A DNA stretch of 64,000 nt from Batillaria attramentaria (GCA_018292915.2 JACVVK020000144.1:554501-618500), one strand, 5' to 3'. Shown: positions 19,961 to 33,106, counted from the stretch's first letter. Notes: generated from the letters alone by a model not told the origin. Numbers and translations are program-made.

Positions 19961-21597
19961 GTTGTATTGAATTGAATGGACTGTGTGAAATGCAAGACAA
20001 TAGCACGTCGGGAAGGGAACGACTATTGCAGACATTAGGAGTCACATCTCTCTTCTCAGTCCTGTCCCTGGCGTCGTGTGCCCTGGTGGTCACGTGACGC
20101 ACACATTTCTTGCCTGCGACTGTCTGAGCAGGTGCTGAGTGTGGGACTGAAAACTACTTTGAGTGTGTAGGACTATCGACAGGTGAAACTGTGATGAAAA
20201 TGCCCTGGACTTGGTTATTTTTAGTAACTGTACTTCTAGTCTATGCTGTAGGGCAGGTGTGTGCAGTTAGGTATCACTATCAGTCAAGGAGAGCGCTAGC
20301 ACTGACGGTGATAAGATCGCTACTTTCCCCAGCGCTGTACAGCGATCCCGCCCGCGGTTGTGCTTAACGAGAGTTGTGTCCCTTGCTCTCGGGTCAGTAG
20401 GTCAAGGCGGTGATTACCTCCCTTGTTTTTACTTTTAGGAAGTTGTTGTTTAAGTCGTACATGTAATTCTAGTGTCTAGAGAGCAACTCTCTGGTTCATT
20501 TTTATAGGAGAATGTCGAGTAAGATGTCTCGGAACTACGGAAGGAAAGGTTTAAGGTTTTAAAAGCAGAACAGGGTAAAATATTCCCTAGTCTTTTAAAG
20601 TATTCTGACTCGACCTATTTCTAAACGAGTTTGTTATCAGTTGGTTGGAAAGTTTAATTCCAGAAAAGTCAGGTAAGTGTACCACACACCTTACCGAGTA
20701 TATGCTCTCGCATAGGCGCCAAGGGGCACCAAAAGCTTGCTCTCTCGAGCACAGACCGAGTAATGTCCCGAGCTGATGCTGTCCGATAGTATACGGCAAT
20801 GGCATCACTTATAAGCTCGATTCAGGAACAATCTGCACTTTGGACTCAGGCCTTCTCTTGGACTTGGGACTTGCGCCTAATTTCGGGGCAGAGGAAAAGC
20901 TTGCTCTCTCTCGAGATTGACCGAGTACAAAACCCGTGTTGGATGCTTGTCCTTTGGCCATTGCTCTCTTCTTATTCGCACGGATTTCTAGGTAGGTACT
21001 GGGTGGGTTGTCTTGACTGTGGTGTTCCGTTCGTCCGGAAAGTATTCCCCCTGCACTACGGAAGAAATCCACTGACTTCGGTCGAATTTGTTGTACTGTA
21101 CATTTTGTGTTTCTTTTGCTTTCTCCTGCCTCTTTCGTCCACAGAGGGTGCCAGGATTGGAGCGGAGTGTAGGCTCTGTACACTCCGCAGCACTTGCGGT
21201 TACTGGCACCATCCCATTGTCCCTTACCCGTATGGAAATAGTAATTCCATGCGTCCAGAGTCTTTACCACTCTACTAACTTTGTGTTTAGATGTGACCCC
21301 TCACCCCTAATCTCTTCAAACTCTTGGCTATCCCTTCCCCACCCCTTGTGTTTGAGCTTTACGCACTGGCAACAAACACTGCCCAGGAGTTTTCTCCCAG
21401 GCGGGACTTGTGGCCTCTAAAGATGCGTTAAACGTGCTCTCGTGTTGTCTGTCGCTAGGCTCTGTGCTGGGGCGGGGTCAGGTAGGGATATTGCTGGTTG
21501 TAGGTAGGATTGTCGTGTATTGGTAGGTGATAGGTTTTACGTACAGGTTAGCTGCCGCAGGGGCTGCAGCCAGGTTTCGTCCTAGTTGCACAGGTTT
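19961..21597. other. no gene recognised
   Basis: A 159-codon plus-strand frame at 20799-21278 overlaps a 153-codon minus-strand frame. Neither shows a domain, a signal or codon-like periodicity that can be trusted. GGCACCAAAAGCTTGCTCTC near 20725 and a similar stretch near 20890 form a short degenerate repeat. Confidence 0.4.
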
Positions 21598-21779
21598 AGA
21601 CCCCTTTTTAAGTTGTTTTAAGATTTTGCTACGCGCAGCAGCAAGTTTCAGTGATACAAAACAAGACTGTGACGTTTCTCCACACAATACTTACTTTCAC
21701 GCACACAGTGACGTAACGAAAATCTGCGTCATAGACACCTTACGTGCACACTTTGCTGCTGCGTTCTTTTTGGCGGGAA

Positions 21780-21783
<4 letters not shown>

Positions 21784-21815
<32 letters not shown>
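21784..21815. repeat. (TG)n microsatellite inside E1
   Basis: Also present as (CA)n in the inverted E1 copies at 35083-35104 and 36653-36712, with very different lengths. Confidence 0.9.
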
Positions 21816-21817
<2 letters not shown>

Positions 21818-22789
21818 ACGGATGTAATGATGACTATCTGCTAAACCACCTCGCCGGATGGCTTTTTACTTTGAGATAAAATGGGCAGTCATATTCTCCA
21901 GAGCTATTTTTCACGATTTTTAGCCTGCCGCATTTTGAGAACAGTTATCGCCGATCTGAAAAAATCGGTCATGTCACGATTTTTTTCGAAAAAAATGTTC
22001 AAATGGCTTCATTTTCTGAAATTGGGAAGATCATCCAATTATACTGCCTGTTTTCGTAGCACAGCTCTGTAGCTCTGACAGGTTTTGTGTAAGAAAAATA
22101 TTTCCGAGGTAGGGGTGGTTTGCATATAAGGCCAAATATCTATGAAAAGACTCCTTCAAATTACTTATCATTCCGGTATTTTTGTCACTTCTGACAACTG
22201 CACATATGACATGAACTATTGCACTATTATAGCTTTAGTATTAAGAATAACAGAGCTTTTAGATAAACACATTTTTTTCACGTTTCTGCGAGAAGCGCCG
22301 GTCAAAAAAGTTCCAACTTTGCAATTTCGTAAGTACAATCCAAGGCACTTTAAGTCCACGTTTCATCAGCTCTCTAGATCTTCCAGATTTTATGTCAAAA
22401 TTAATTCAGTCCCGGAAGTCACAAAAGCAACAAGGAAATCACAAGATATGAAGAAGTATCATCTGTCAGACGAGCAGCGTGAGGCTGACGGCAATTGTTT
22501 GGTTCACAGACAAATCTGCAAGTATCGTCACTGCTTCCGACATTTCATCAGCCCTCTACATCTTCCAGATTTCATGTGAAAAATAATTCAGTCGGAGAAG
22601 TCACAAAGCCAATAGGGAAATCACAGGACATAAACAAGCATCCTCAGACGATCTCAGTGCTAGAGGCTGACGCCAAAAGTTTAGTTCACGGAATTGACGT
22701 CATCTCTCTCTCTCTCTGTATGACGACCTGCTTGAGGCTGACGTCAAATGTTTAGTTCACGGAACTGACGTCTCTCTCTCTCTCTCTCA

Positions 22790-22970
22790 GGGGAGCCAGG
22801 GTGGCCGAATGGTAGCGCGTTGGACTTTCAATGCTTGGGCCGAGAGTTCGAATCCAGGCCGCTGGGGCCAAATATTTGTGCCGGCCTTTTTCTCGTTGCC
22901 CCGTCTTTGATATCACCCTTATGTGGTGGAAAAGAGCGTTAAACTGCTGAACAACCACCCACCCACCCTC
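22790..22970 (+). mobile_element. SINE nested in E1 copy 1
   Basis: Full SINE head (GGGAGCCAGGGTGGCCGAAT) and body ending in CACCCA repeats. The same nested SINE is in both other E1 copies, so it inserted before the E1 copies spread. Confidence 0.85.
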
Positions 22971-23689
22971 TCCCTCTGCCTCTCTCTCTCCCTTCTTCCC
23001 ACACCCGGCCCCACCCCCAGTCACGTGGCTAATCGGTCGAGGTCGTAGAGGATCTAGTGTCATCGATAGAACTTGGAGAGGGGAGAACCGGCAACAATAA
23101 CAACAAAACAGACAAAATAAAATGAAGTTTGGAGAAACAACTTTGTAGGACGGGGCCGTTCCTCCTTGTTTTTAAATAGTATTTTGCCGTCAGTTATTGG
23201 AGACTTGCTTTGTTGATTAAAACTTTATTCCCTTTATTCTCGGGAGTTTGGTTAATTCTGTTGTTTCGTGTCTTGTGTTGTTGTGTGTGTTGTGTTGGTG
23301 TCTACCGCCGTCCTGACAAACAGCTTTCAGACACCAGCATAGTGGACCTAGCACGCGAGAATTATAGCAGGCGGCACTACAAAACTATCCAGCGTCGGAG
23401 TATCGAGAATTTGAACTTTTGACCCGTGGAACTGTCGGCGTTGGACTATTCACACGCGGAACTTGACATGTAGAACTACACTCACCCGTGTAAAGCCTGG
23501 TGGCGCAATACAGAAATGGCATTGGGCAGGCTGTTGGATGTGCTTCTTGTAGAAGTGAACTTTGTGAATGATGCAAATATCAGACGACCTAATTAAAGGT
23601 CTGCAATCTCAGCAAAAAGCAGCAAATATTGCGGGGTTTTTTGTTGTTGTTTTTTTTTTAAAAACTGCGACTCCTTCGACTGTGCATAA

Positions 23690-23965
23690 TCCAGACAACT
23701 CTGTCACAGTTACAGAGTTTTCAGCGTTTCGGGGACCCTTATAAAACCAGCGCACGACCCTGCCGTGACATTATTTGGCTTTTGGTCAGTGAGCGAAGCA
23801 CATCGCTACAGTGCCTAGCTGATGTTGAGTGCTGCACGAGCTTTCTCGCTCAGTGTCAAAACGTAAACTGAGCTGTGAAATCAGGCTGCCCTTGGCTTTT
23901 ATTGCGGTTTCAGGGACGCTGAAAACTGCAACTGTGAGAGAGTTGACTGTGCTTGACTGTGTGTA
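23690..23965. repeat. small inverted repeat, related to 42093-43245
   Basis: ACAACTCTGTCACAGTTACA with following bases to GCGTTTCGGG (about 23694-23740) is mirrored near 23912-23958. The adjoining stretch to about 24010 resembles the ends of the larger inverted-repeat element at 42093-43245 (CACACTTCGGAAAG, AGTTTAGAT). Confidence 0.5.
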
Positions 23966-24232
23966 ATTTTATTTCACACTTCGGAAAGATTTTTATTAGG
24001 AGTTTAGATATTTAAAATGTTATCGACTGCTGTCTGGACCAATCAGGAAATGGGCACAGCTGCAGCGTGCGAAACCTGAACAATTATTAATCCATAATAC
24101 GTGGAGCGGTCGTTTTCGCACCGAGGACCCACCCTTTGAAACACTCTTCCAAAAAAACATAAGGCATATAGAATCGGCCCTCACCTTTAAAACTGCAGCC
24201 CAAATGCACTCGTTCTCAGTCCAGCAGCAACA

Positions 24233-24335
24233 ATGAGGGAGCTACCGAGCCTCCGGCGAAGTAATTAAGCAAACAATCAAACCAACGAGGGGTTCGTCTT
24301 TCGCCGTAAACCACGATAACTAATCATGTAAGCTG
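24233..24335. repeat. degenerate relative of the hairpin at 25068
   Basis: GCTACCGAG and CTTTCGCCGTAAACCACG followed by ATAACTAATCA match the loop and right arm of the hairpin at 25068-25164. The left arm is lost. Confidence 0.5.
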
Positions 24336-24842
24336 TTTTTACCACAAGCATTCAGACTCTTACCTCCACTGCTCTAGTCGCATACATTTTCTGCGACATT
24401 TTAATTTTTCTGGTACGGTGACTAAGGACTTTTGTACCCCCTCAAAATTCTGCGCACTGGCCTGTGAGGAAATGATGCGTAGGGCAGTTGAAATTGCTTG
24501 ATGTTCAGAAGAATATCATTCAAAGCATGTGCTCATGTACTGACATTCAAAAAAGCACTCGCAAATACTTCGCAGAGAATTTTCTGTGCGGTCATTTTTT
24601 ACGTGATCCAAGGAAAATAAAATTTCACCCCCAAAAGTGAGCAAAATAACTGTGCACCGGCCGTGACGTATGAGTTCCAAACGTTTGAAATGACGCACTT
24701 TCTGATTGATGACGTAACTGGAATGTTTTGGTGAACTTGTAAACCACTGAATGGGTAATGGGAAGTCATAACTCACACTTTCCTTCTCTGTTTCATTACT
24801 ATTTTTGGACGTAAAACACTCATAGTTAACTCACCGAAAGTT
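24336..24842. other. no gene recognised
   Basis: No conserved frame or repeat is seen. The 86-codon minus-strand frame (24516-24776) has no recognisable feature. Confidence 0.4.
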
Positions 24843-25028
24843 TGCGGGTGGGTGGGTGGGTGGGTGGGTGTTTGGGGGTTTAACGTCCTTTTCCACCACA
24901 TAGGGTGATATCAAAGACGGGGCAACGATGAAAAAGCCAGCACAAGTATTTGGCCCCAGCCGGGATCGAACTCACGACCCGAGCATTAGAAGTCCAACGC
25001 TCTACCATTCGACCACCCCGGCTCCCCC
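24843..25028 (-). mobile_element. tRNA-derived SINE (minus strand)
   Basis: On the minus strand the head starts GGGGGAGCCGGGGTGGTCGA at about 25028. The body ends in GGACGTTAAACCCCC and the tail is CACCCA repeats at 24846-24870. Confidence 0.88.
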
Positions 25029-25067
25029 CGAAAGTTTGCACTGGCAGTTGGTGTAAGCAGCATTACA

Positions 25068-25164
25068 TGATTAGTTCGAGTGGTTTACGGCGAACTCGGT
25101 AGCTACGCAACAAATCGAACCATCGAGGGGTTAGTCTTTCGCCGTAAACCACTCGAACTAATCA
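25068..25164. repeat. perfect 26-bp inverted repeat (hairpin element)
   Basis: TGATTAGTTCGAGTGGTTTA plus CGGCGA at 25068-25093 is exactly mirrored at 25139-25164 around a 45-nt loop. This is a miniature fold-back or an RNA hairpin. It sits between the SINE and the LINE. Confidence 0.8.
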
Positions 25165-25428
25165 TTTACGCTCTATTCATTCAATGCATCCTTACTCATT
25201 ATGAAGGGATGGGGCTTTGGCCTCGGGGCTTTCCGAGTGGAGTCGTCCATTGCCGGGTTTAGAATAACTCATCATTATGATAAACACTGGTCAGCTAAAG
25301 GCGACAGGCTTTTGTGAATTCTCACCAGTGTACAAACTCCCTGTAAGTCTTCAGTCAGAAGAGTTGTCACACAAGCGAGCATTCAGAGAAGCACCCATCT
25401 ATTCAGTACCTATTTATCAATTGACAGG

Positions 25429-26820
25429 TTGTCTTTTAAAGTGGATCTGCATACCTGTCTGTTAGAGCACCCTATACCATCAGCTGAGCAGCTAAACTCG
25501 TGCTTACAGACGCTGCGTGACAAGCATGCTCCATCCACCCGCCGGAAAGTATCTTCTAAAAAGTCAAATTCTCCTTGGTTCCGTGCCGTGGGTCATCAGC
25601 TTCTTACCGCTAAAATAGAGCGACGTCGAGCTGAGAGACAGTGGGTGTCCACAGGCCTTACGGTTCACAGACAAATCTTCAACGCCGCCAAGAGATGTGT
25701 CAGTCGCATCGTTCAAGCAGCCAAAACAGCCTTCTTCAGCTCCAAGATCACGGAGAGCAAGTCTTCAAAGCAGCTAGTCAACATCACCGGCAAGCTGACT
25801 GCCAGAAACGACCCGTCCCCACTACCAACCATCTTCCCACCTGTTGAACTTCCTGATCGTTTCTCTCAGTTTTTCACAGAGAAGGTCCAGACCATACGAG
25901 ACAGACTTGATGGACTTGCTTCCTCATCTGCCTCAGACCCTGCCACTGTCTTTCATGATGACCCCCTTACTGCCTTTAGGCCTGTCACTGAACAAGAGGT
26001 GCACGAGATGCTGATGAACACCGCACAAAAAACATGTAGCCTTCACCCACTCCCTACCAGTCTTCTCTATGAGTGTCTGGATGAACTGTTGTCGTCAGTG
26101 ACAAATATGATCAACGAATCTCTGTCCTCTGGCACATTCCCCTCTGTCTTTAAGACTGCATTAGTGAAACCACTTCTTAAGAAACCCTCTCTCGATCTCA
26201 ACAGTCTCAAGAACTATCGGCCGGTGTCCAGTCTCCCATTCCTGTCCAAGATCACCGAGAAAATTGTCCTCTCTCAACTTCTCCAGCATCTAAACTCAAA
26301 CAACCTTCTGAGCCTCTATCAGTCTGCTTACCGCCCCGGTCACTCCACTGAAACTGCATTCTTGAAAATAGTGAATGACCTCCTGCTGTCTCTTGATGAT
26401 GGTAAAGTTTCTGTTCTCACGCTGCTGGATCTTTCCGCAGCTTTCGACACCATAGACCACCAGATTCTGCTTCACAGACTTCAGCATGTCTTTGGCGTAC
26501 ATGAGACTGCCCTGGCATGGTTTAAATCATATTTAGCGGACCGAAGCCAGACGGTCTCTGTCAGTGATCGGCTATCAGATCCGACTGTGCTGCAGTTCGG
26601 CGTCCCCCAGGGGTCCGTCCTCGGGCCTGTGTTGTTCACAATGTACGTCCATCCGCTCTCCCAGGTCATTGAACGCTTCTCCATCTCGTACCACGCTTTT
26701 GCTGACGACACGCAGCTTCATGACTCGTGCCCGCCTGATCAGATTCATGACACCATTAAGAGTCTTCAGGAGTGTATCTCAGAAATTAAACTATGGATGA
26801 CCTCAAATAAACTGAAATGA
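25429..26820 (+). pseudogene. LINE ORF2 fragment: reverse transcriptase
   Basis: The 463-codon frame carries the RT motifs in order: NYRPVSSLPFLSKITEK, LDLSAAFDTIDH (motif A), FGVPQGSVLGPVLF (motif B) and HAFADDTQLHD (motif C, catalytic Asp pair intact, about 26694-26717). The order and wording match the CR1/L2/Rex1 group of the Jockey superfamily. The usual apurinic endonuclease is missing upstream. The frame stops at 26820 and continues in another frame from about 26825, so at least one frameshift inactivates it. Confidence 0.85.
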
Positions 26821-27775
26821 TGACAAAACTGAGGCCATGATTGTTGCCTCACCGAGAATTTCCCGGTCAGCCTCACTCCCTCAGTCCATGGAAATATGCA
26901 GTTCCACAGTGCAGTTCTCTCCTCATGTTAAAAACTTAGGTGTAACTCTGGACAGCAGTCTCTCAATGAGTAATCAGGTCGCAAACGTCTGTAAGTCTGC
27001 CAACATTGAGCTGAGACGCATTGCCTCAATCCGCCACTATCTCACAGAGGATGCGACTAAAGTTCTTGTTTGTGCTTTTGTCTTGTCGAAGCTGGACTAT
27101 TGCAATGCGCTCCTGGCTGGCTGCCCTCAGTTCCTCCTGAACAGACTTCAAAAGGTTCAAAATGCTGCCGCTCGCTTAGTGCTTAAAGCAAAGAAACCAG
27201 ATCACGTCACACCCCTTCTTCGCACTCTGCACTGGTTGCCTGTGTCCTCTAGAATTCAATACAAGATTTCATCCCTTACGTACAACTGTGTCACCTCCTC
27301 CTGCATGTCCTCCATATCTGTCTTCTTTGCTTCATATCAGCTTTACACTCCATCTAGACAACTTCGTTCTGCTGCTGACACTCGGAAACCCCGTGTCCCT
27401 CATGTCATGACAAAGACCTTTGGTCAGCGTAGTTATTCATACCAGGGTCCGACTTGTTGGAATGATCTCCCAGTCTCGATCAGATATGCAGACACAAAAC
27501 TATCTTTCAAAACAAATTTGAAAACCCACCTCTTCACAGCCTTCAACCAATAACTGTTGCCACATCTTCATCTTGCTGGTCATGTGTGTGTGTATATGTG
27601 TGTGTGTGTAAGCCAGGGGCAGCCCGTGTATGATGCTGCACATCATGTGTTTTTAGTTAAATGTATGTGTGGAGGCATGTCGTGTGTGTTTCTGGGTGAT
27701 CGAGTGAGTGTGTGTTCTTTGTAAAGCGCCCTGAGCTCCCGCGAGAGGGAGGGCGTCTTTTAAGTACCCATTTTT
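25430..27775 (+). mobile_element. CR1/L2-like non-LTR retrotransposon, 5' truncated
   Basis: A LINE fragment holding the reverse transcriptase and C-terminal region but no endonuclease. Its 3' UTR ends in AAAGCGCCCTGAGCTCCCGC, a purine tract and an ATTT-type tail (27720-27775). A second, even shorter copy of the same 3' end is at 39226-39375. The 5' boundary is approximate. Confidence 0.82.
26822..27553 (+). pseudogene. LINE ORF2 fragment: post-RT C-terminal region
   Basis: This continues the preceding frame after a shift (NDDKTEAMIVASP, then GVTLDSSLSM, KLDYCNALLAGCP, LKAKKPDHVTPLLRTLHWLP). These are hallmark CR1/L2-type thumb and C-terminal motifs. It ends at TAA 27551-27553, followed by the 3' UTR. 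Confidence 0.82.
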
Positions 27776-27889
27776 TTTCTTCTGTTTTTAGGACATATAC
27801 ATATACATGCCACAGACATTTACAGACAACAGACCTTACATAGATGGACATATATCAAGTTGCTCTAGAAAATATCTTGCAAAACAAAC

Positions 27890-28370
27890 ATATTCAACAA
27901 ATTACATACACACACACATATACGGAGATCCAAGTAGCAATTTATAGTATTACCACTAGTGTAGTAGTAACAATGTAAAAGAACAAAACAACAACAACAA
28001 AACAAACAAACAAACAAACAAAAAACCAAACAAACAAACAAACAAAAAAAAAAAAACACAATGTAAAAAAAAAAAAAAAAAATTCACTCACAACATACAC
28101 AAACATTCCACCTGGGTAGTACAGTGTATCACAGTACATCACAATGATACTCATCAAGGGAAGCAACTTGCCTTGTACTAATTAACACAGATGCAGTTAT
28201 GTCCCACACAGGTTTTGTCTCCTCAACATAGTCATTTTACACAAATAGCCACACAGCTGCAAGCAAGTAGGATAAACTTACAGTTACAGATGGAGATAGA
28301 CAAAAGTGAGGGGGGGGGGGGGGGTAGAGGAAGGGGGGCTGGGGGGTAGGGCAGGCTAGGTTGGGGCAAG
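27890..28370. repeat. A-rich (CAAA)n and G-rich low-complexity DNA
   Basis: CAAACAAA repeats and A-runs at 27985-28082; G-runs at 28308-28370. It probably includes the decayed 3' end of the minus-strand LINE that follows. Confidence 0.8.
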
Positions 28371-28484
28371 TGTGCGTACCGCAGTATGTCAGAGTTGTGT
28401 GGTTCTCAAACTGTGAACAGACATGTATATGGTTGCCAAGTTTTTTTTAAATGTAGACAAGTTTCCAACTGTTAAGTGCGCATT

Positions 28485-31400
28485 TTATTCTGCCATATAC
28501 CTTTGTTTCATTAATTGTTTAAAGGGAGCGATTTTGGGGATAAAAAATTTTGCTGTCAAAAGAATCAAATCAAATGCTTTATCTGTAATAACATTTTCTT
28601 TAAAACCAAAGATAATCAAAATTTCTGAAAAAGTCAATGCATCACAATGTCCACAATATGTAACTAGCCATGATCTGAAATCAGCCCAAAAACGTTGCAC
28701 ATGTCGACAATTCCAAAATAGGTGTGTTATGGTTTCATCTTCAAAGTCACAGAACGTACACAGTGGTGATTGGACGATTTTCCTTAAACAAAGGTATCTT
28801 TTAGTTGGAAGTATTCGGTGCAATAGTCTATACTGAAACCATCGGAGCTGTGGGTCTTGTGTAGTCTTAAAGGTTTTTTCAAACAATGCTTTCCAACAGA
28901 ATTGTTGGCCAAAATGTACCTCCCATTTACTCATACATGCTGGAGGTGGGTATGTTTTAGTCAGTATGCGGTAAAAAGATTTAGAGCTGCCATATAAGAT
29001 TTTCCAGAACAGTGCGTCACCTACACCAACACTTTCCTCTGCTTCAATGCCCAGTTTTTGCTGATACACCTTTATAGCTCTAATTACACCCGCATACACA
29101 AGAAAGTTTGTATGTACATTCGGAAATTTCAACTTGAAATTATCATAGCTTAAAAAGCTCCCATCCGTATCTAGCAATTGACAAATATGCAATATATTTC
29201 CACGAATCCAATCCTGAAGATGAACAGTTCTTTTGTCCATCACAATATTGATGTTATAATGTATACATTCTGTTATAAACTCTCTAAAGTTCTGGGGGCA
29301 ACATTTACAGTATACTTTTTTGAAGTGTTTGAATACATCAACCCAAAATCTGTTTGTACAATCATTCATTACAACATCTGCAAATTCTCCACCAAGTTTA
29401 GTACATTTCACGAGGTGGGGATAGCAACTAAATACAAATCTTTTATACAGTGTATCAGTGCAGTACAACCTTTTCATCCATGATAGTTTCATTGAAGTAA
29501 TAAAAGAATAAATATCCAACATTTTGAGACCACCCTCATTATAGTCTGAACATATGACGGATCTCTTAATTTTGTCCTCTCTTTCCATTCCAGATGAATG
29601 AGAAAAACAAGCTATTCAATTCTGACAGAAAGTTTGGCGGTGGGTCAGGTATATTTATGAACAAATGAATCACTTTTGATACAGCGAGAGTTTTAATTAC
29701 TGTGATCTTTCCCAGTGGCGTTAAGCTCCTCCTTGACCAAACAGCTATAATATTCTTAATTTCAGTAAGTTTATTCTCATAATTCAGTCGAACAATAGCA
29801 CTAATATCTGTAGAAAATTTACATCCTAATACTGTGAAAACATCTGGATTCCACACAAAGTTATACTCCGGCAAAAAACGTGTATGCGAATTACGTTTTG
29901 ACCCAATCCACACTACCTGGGTTTTATCAAAATTCATCTTTAATCCTGACATATCTGAGAATTTTTAAAGAGTATTGATACATTCCGTAAAGGATTTTTT
30001 GTCATCATCTAAATACATTGTAGTGTCATCTGCAAATTGTGAAAGAAGTATGTCCCTTTCATTTATCTTAATGCCCTTAATATCCTTGTTCTGTCTGATC
30101 ATTATCGAAAGGATCTCAGCTACGACAAGGTATAAATAGCACGAACACGGATCCCCTTGTCTACAACCGCGCTCAATTTTAAACCATTTTGAGTACTGAC
30201 CGTTTACAGCGACACATGTATTAATATTGTTGTAAAAAGTATGAATCCATTTTTTAAGATCTGGGCCAAAGTTAAAAAAATCTAATGCTTTATCAATAAA
30301 GGACCAGGAGACGCTGTCGAACGCTTTTTCAAAGTCAATCATGAGTAGAATTGCAGGAATGTTTTGTTTTTCAGTTTCAAATAATGTATCATAAAGCAGT
30401 CTTATGTTTTCCCCAATATATCTTCCCTTCAGAAATCCTTTTTGATCCTCACTTATAATTCCTGGCAGCACGGATTTTAGACGTTCAGCAATACATGCAG
30501 ATGCAATTTTGTAAGCATTATTCAATAATGTAATAGGCCTCCAATTCTTAAGATTTTTTTTCGGGTTTCCTTCCTTTGGAATACATGTTATTACACCTTG
30601 TCTTTGAGTCACTGACATCTGACCAGAGGCAAATCCATTATTTAGTGATCGAACCAGGAACACACCAATATCATTCCAAAATTTTTTATAAAATTCTACA
30701 GTATAACCATCTGAGCCTGGACTCTTATTATTTTTCATTCTTTTTAGTGCACTCAAAGCCTCTTCGAGTCTAATTGGACCTTCCAAGGAATCACGCTCTT
30801 CCTGTGACAGACATGGTCCAGAAATAATAGTAGATAGGTCAACATCAGTTACTTCTCTAGCCTTATACATGTTTTCATAGAAATGTTTTGGGTTTCTTCA
30901 ACAATCTCTTCCTGATCAAACACTAGTTCCCCATTGTCCTTTTCCAAGAAATTCATGGACTTTTGCACAAAGTGACGATTTTCAAGGTTACAAAAATATC
31001 TCGTAGCCTTCTCCCCTTCACAAATCCACCTAGCCCGTGAACGCACAGTTATTCCCTCCATTTTTCTATTTCTAATCTCTTGTAATTTTGCCTTTTTTAT
31101 TTCCAAAATATCTAGCACATTTTCCTCTAAGTTTTTCTCCAAAGTGTCTATTTCCTGCTGGAGCTGTTTTTCTTCAAATTCATTTTTCTTTTTTCTTATA
31201 GCTGGCATACGAGATAGTTTTGCCCCTGACTTCAAGTAGAAACATTTCAAAAAACAAACTGTCATCAATAGTAAACTGAAAATCATCATTTTTTTATCAT
31301 ACCAATATTTTCAAGATTGTACACAGGAATACAGTACTGTTTCTTCAAGTCCAGCAAAGTCTTCTTCACCAGGTCCACATAAGTTTCATCCTTAAGTAAA

Positions 31401-32340
31401 CTGTTATTAAATTTCCAATACGTACGTGCTCTTATTCTTTCAAAGCCGGTACATAATACCAAAGAAATCTGTGAATGGTCAGACCGATAACTGCTACCAA
31501 TCCCAACAGACTTGGTACAACTTAAAAGACCTTCAGATATCAAAAAGTAGTCCAAACGACCTTGTTGCATAGTATTAAACCTTCTCCACGTAAATTCCTT
31601 TTTGTCTGGATGTAACTCCCTCCATACATCAACCATATCATGGACAGCCATCATTTCCTGGATCTTTAGCCTTGCCCTATTTCGATGTATACCTCTGTAA
31701 CGAAACGAATCAATAATGGGGTTTAACACAACATTCCAGTCTCCTCCCATGACAATATTCTCATTTTCTAGTTTGGTCACTTCATTAAACATTTTTTCAA
31801 AAAATACAGGAGAATCTGAGTCACTCGGTCCATACACATTCACCAGTGTCAGTCTTTTACCACATGCTTCAACATCCATTAGTATGTAACATCCATTTTC
31901 ATCACGAATAACTTTGTGTACTTTATGTTCAAAATTGTTATTAAACAAAATAGCAACACCTTTACTATTTGACTCCTTACCACTAAGCCAACATTCATAG
32001 CCCCACTGGCTTCTGACAATATTTTCTAGGTCATATTTCAGATGTGTTTCTTGCAACAAATAGATACAAACATTTTCTTTCCTCAGTTTATCAAAAACAT
32101 CTCTTCGCTTTTTACAGTCCAAGATACCATTGCAGTTCACAGAGCAGAAACTCAACAAACCACTTTGTGTGTGAGCCATGAAGGGGCAAGAGGATAATAA
32201 CCCTTCAACTTTATGATTAAAAACACAGATCATTTTACAACTTGGGAACTTGGAATCATTTTGCATCTCTACATAAGCAGAACGCACTTTTACATTAAGC
32301 GGGAAGAGGGAGGGAAAGAGAGACAGAGGGACAAAAACAC
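28485..32340 (-). pseudogene. L1/Tx1-like LINE ORF2, broken: endonuclease, RT, zf-RVT
   Basis: Read on the minus strand, the apurinic endonuclease lies at about 32170-31400 (SVNCNGI, LLQETHL, VNVYGPSDSD, GGDWNVVLNP, GRLDYFLIS, RSDHSQI). The linker and RT lie at 31289-29965 (NNKSPGSDGYTVEFYK, NWRPITLLNNAYKI, LLMIDFEKAFDSVSW, GCRQGDPCSCYLY, QFADDTTMYLDD). The RT continuation is at 29952-29566. A C-terminal zf-RVT-type Cys/His region (CTFCDF, then HLFWNC) ends at 28485. Five separate frames cover the protein, implying at least three frameshifts plus one in-frame stop near 29960. The endonuclease order and zf-RVT end point to the L1/Tx1 superfamily. It is inactive. Confidence 0.85.
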
Positions 32341-32689
32341 ATACAGCAAAAACACGTGGCATGCATACGACACAAAAGAATAAATAAAAACAAAAACGGT
32401 GAAAATAGGCATTTGGTCAGCACTGCTCATACCTGGTCAGGTTGACACCAATCTGCCAAGTCAGCTCTACTCGCCACAGACGTAAACAAGGATGAACGGC
32501 CCCGTCCTACAAAGTTGTTTCTCCAAACTTCATTTTATTTTGTCTGTTTTGTTGTTATTGTTGCCGGTTCTCCCCTCTCCAAGTTCTATCGATGACACTA
32601 GATCCTCTACGACCTCGACCGATTAGCCACGTGACTGGGGGTGGGGCCGGGTGTGGGAAGAAGGGAGAGAGAGAGGCAGAGGCAGAGGC

Positions 32690-32875
32690 AGAGGGTGGGT
32701 GGGTGGGTGTTCAGCAGTTTAACGCTCTTTTCCACCACATAAGGGTGATATCAAAGACGGGGCAACGAGAAAAAGGCCAGCACAAATATTTGGCCCCAGC
32801 AGCCTGGATTCGAACTCTCGGCCCAAGCATTGAAAGTCCAACGCGCTACCATTCGGCCACCCTGGCTCCCCAGAG
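32690..32875 (-). mobile_element. SINE nested in E1 copy 2
   Basis: Minus-strand head ends at GGGAGCCAGGGTGGCCGAAT (complement at about 32855-32873). The tail is GGGTGG repeats at 32693-32708. Confidence 0.85.
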
Positions 32876-33106
32876 AGAGAGAGAGAGAGAGACGTCAGTT
32901 CCGTGAACTAAACATTTGACGTCAGCCTCAAGCAGGTCGTCATACAGAGAGAGAGAGAGATGACGTCAATTCCGTGAACTAAACTTTTGGCGTCAGCCTC
33001 TAGCACTGGGATCGTCTGAGGATGCTTGTTTATGTCTTGTGATTTCCCTATTGGCTTTGTGACTTCTCCGACTGAATTATTTTTCACATGAAATCTGGAA
33101 GATGTA

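Larger units (their letters stand above)
21598..23168 (-). mobile_element. unnamed element E1, copy 1
   Basis: This 1.57-kb unit matches, in reverse complement, 32487-35313 and 35319-36920. One end carries GGCCCCGTCCTACAAAG followed by TTGTTTCTCC; here it is seen as its complement at 23131-23160. The other end (21605-21625) has lost most of the terminal palindrome present in the other copies. It contains a TG microsatellite (21784-21815), a SINE at 22790-22970 and repeated CATCAGC/TCTAGATCTTCCAG blocks. No transposase or Rep frame is visible, so the element is non-autonomous. Confidence 0.75.

Noticed and set aside
20799..21278. 159-codon plus-strand frame
   Set aside because: It overlaps a 153-codon frame on the other strand, shows no domain, signal or splice context, and its composition is not protein-like.
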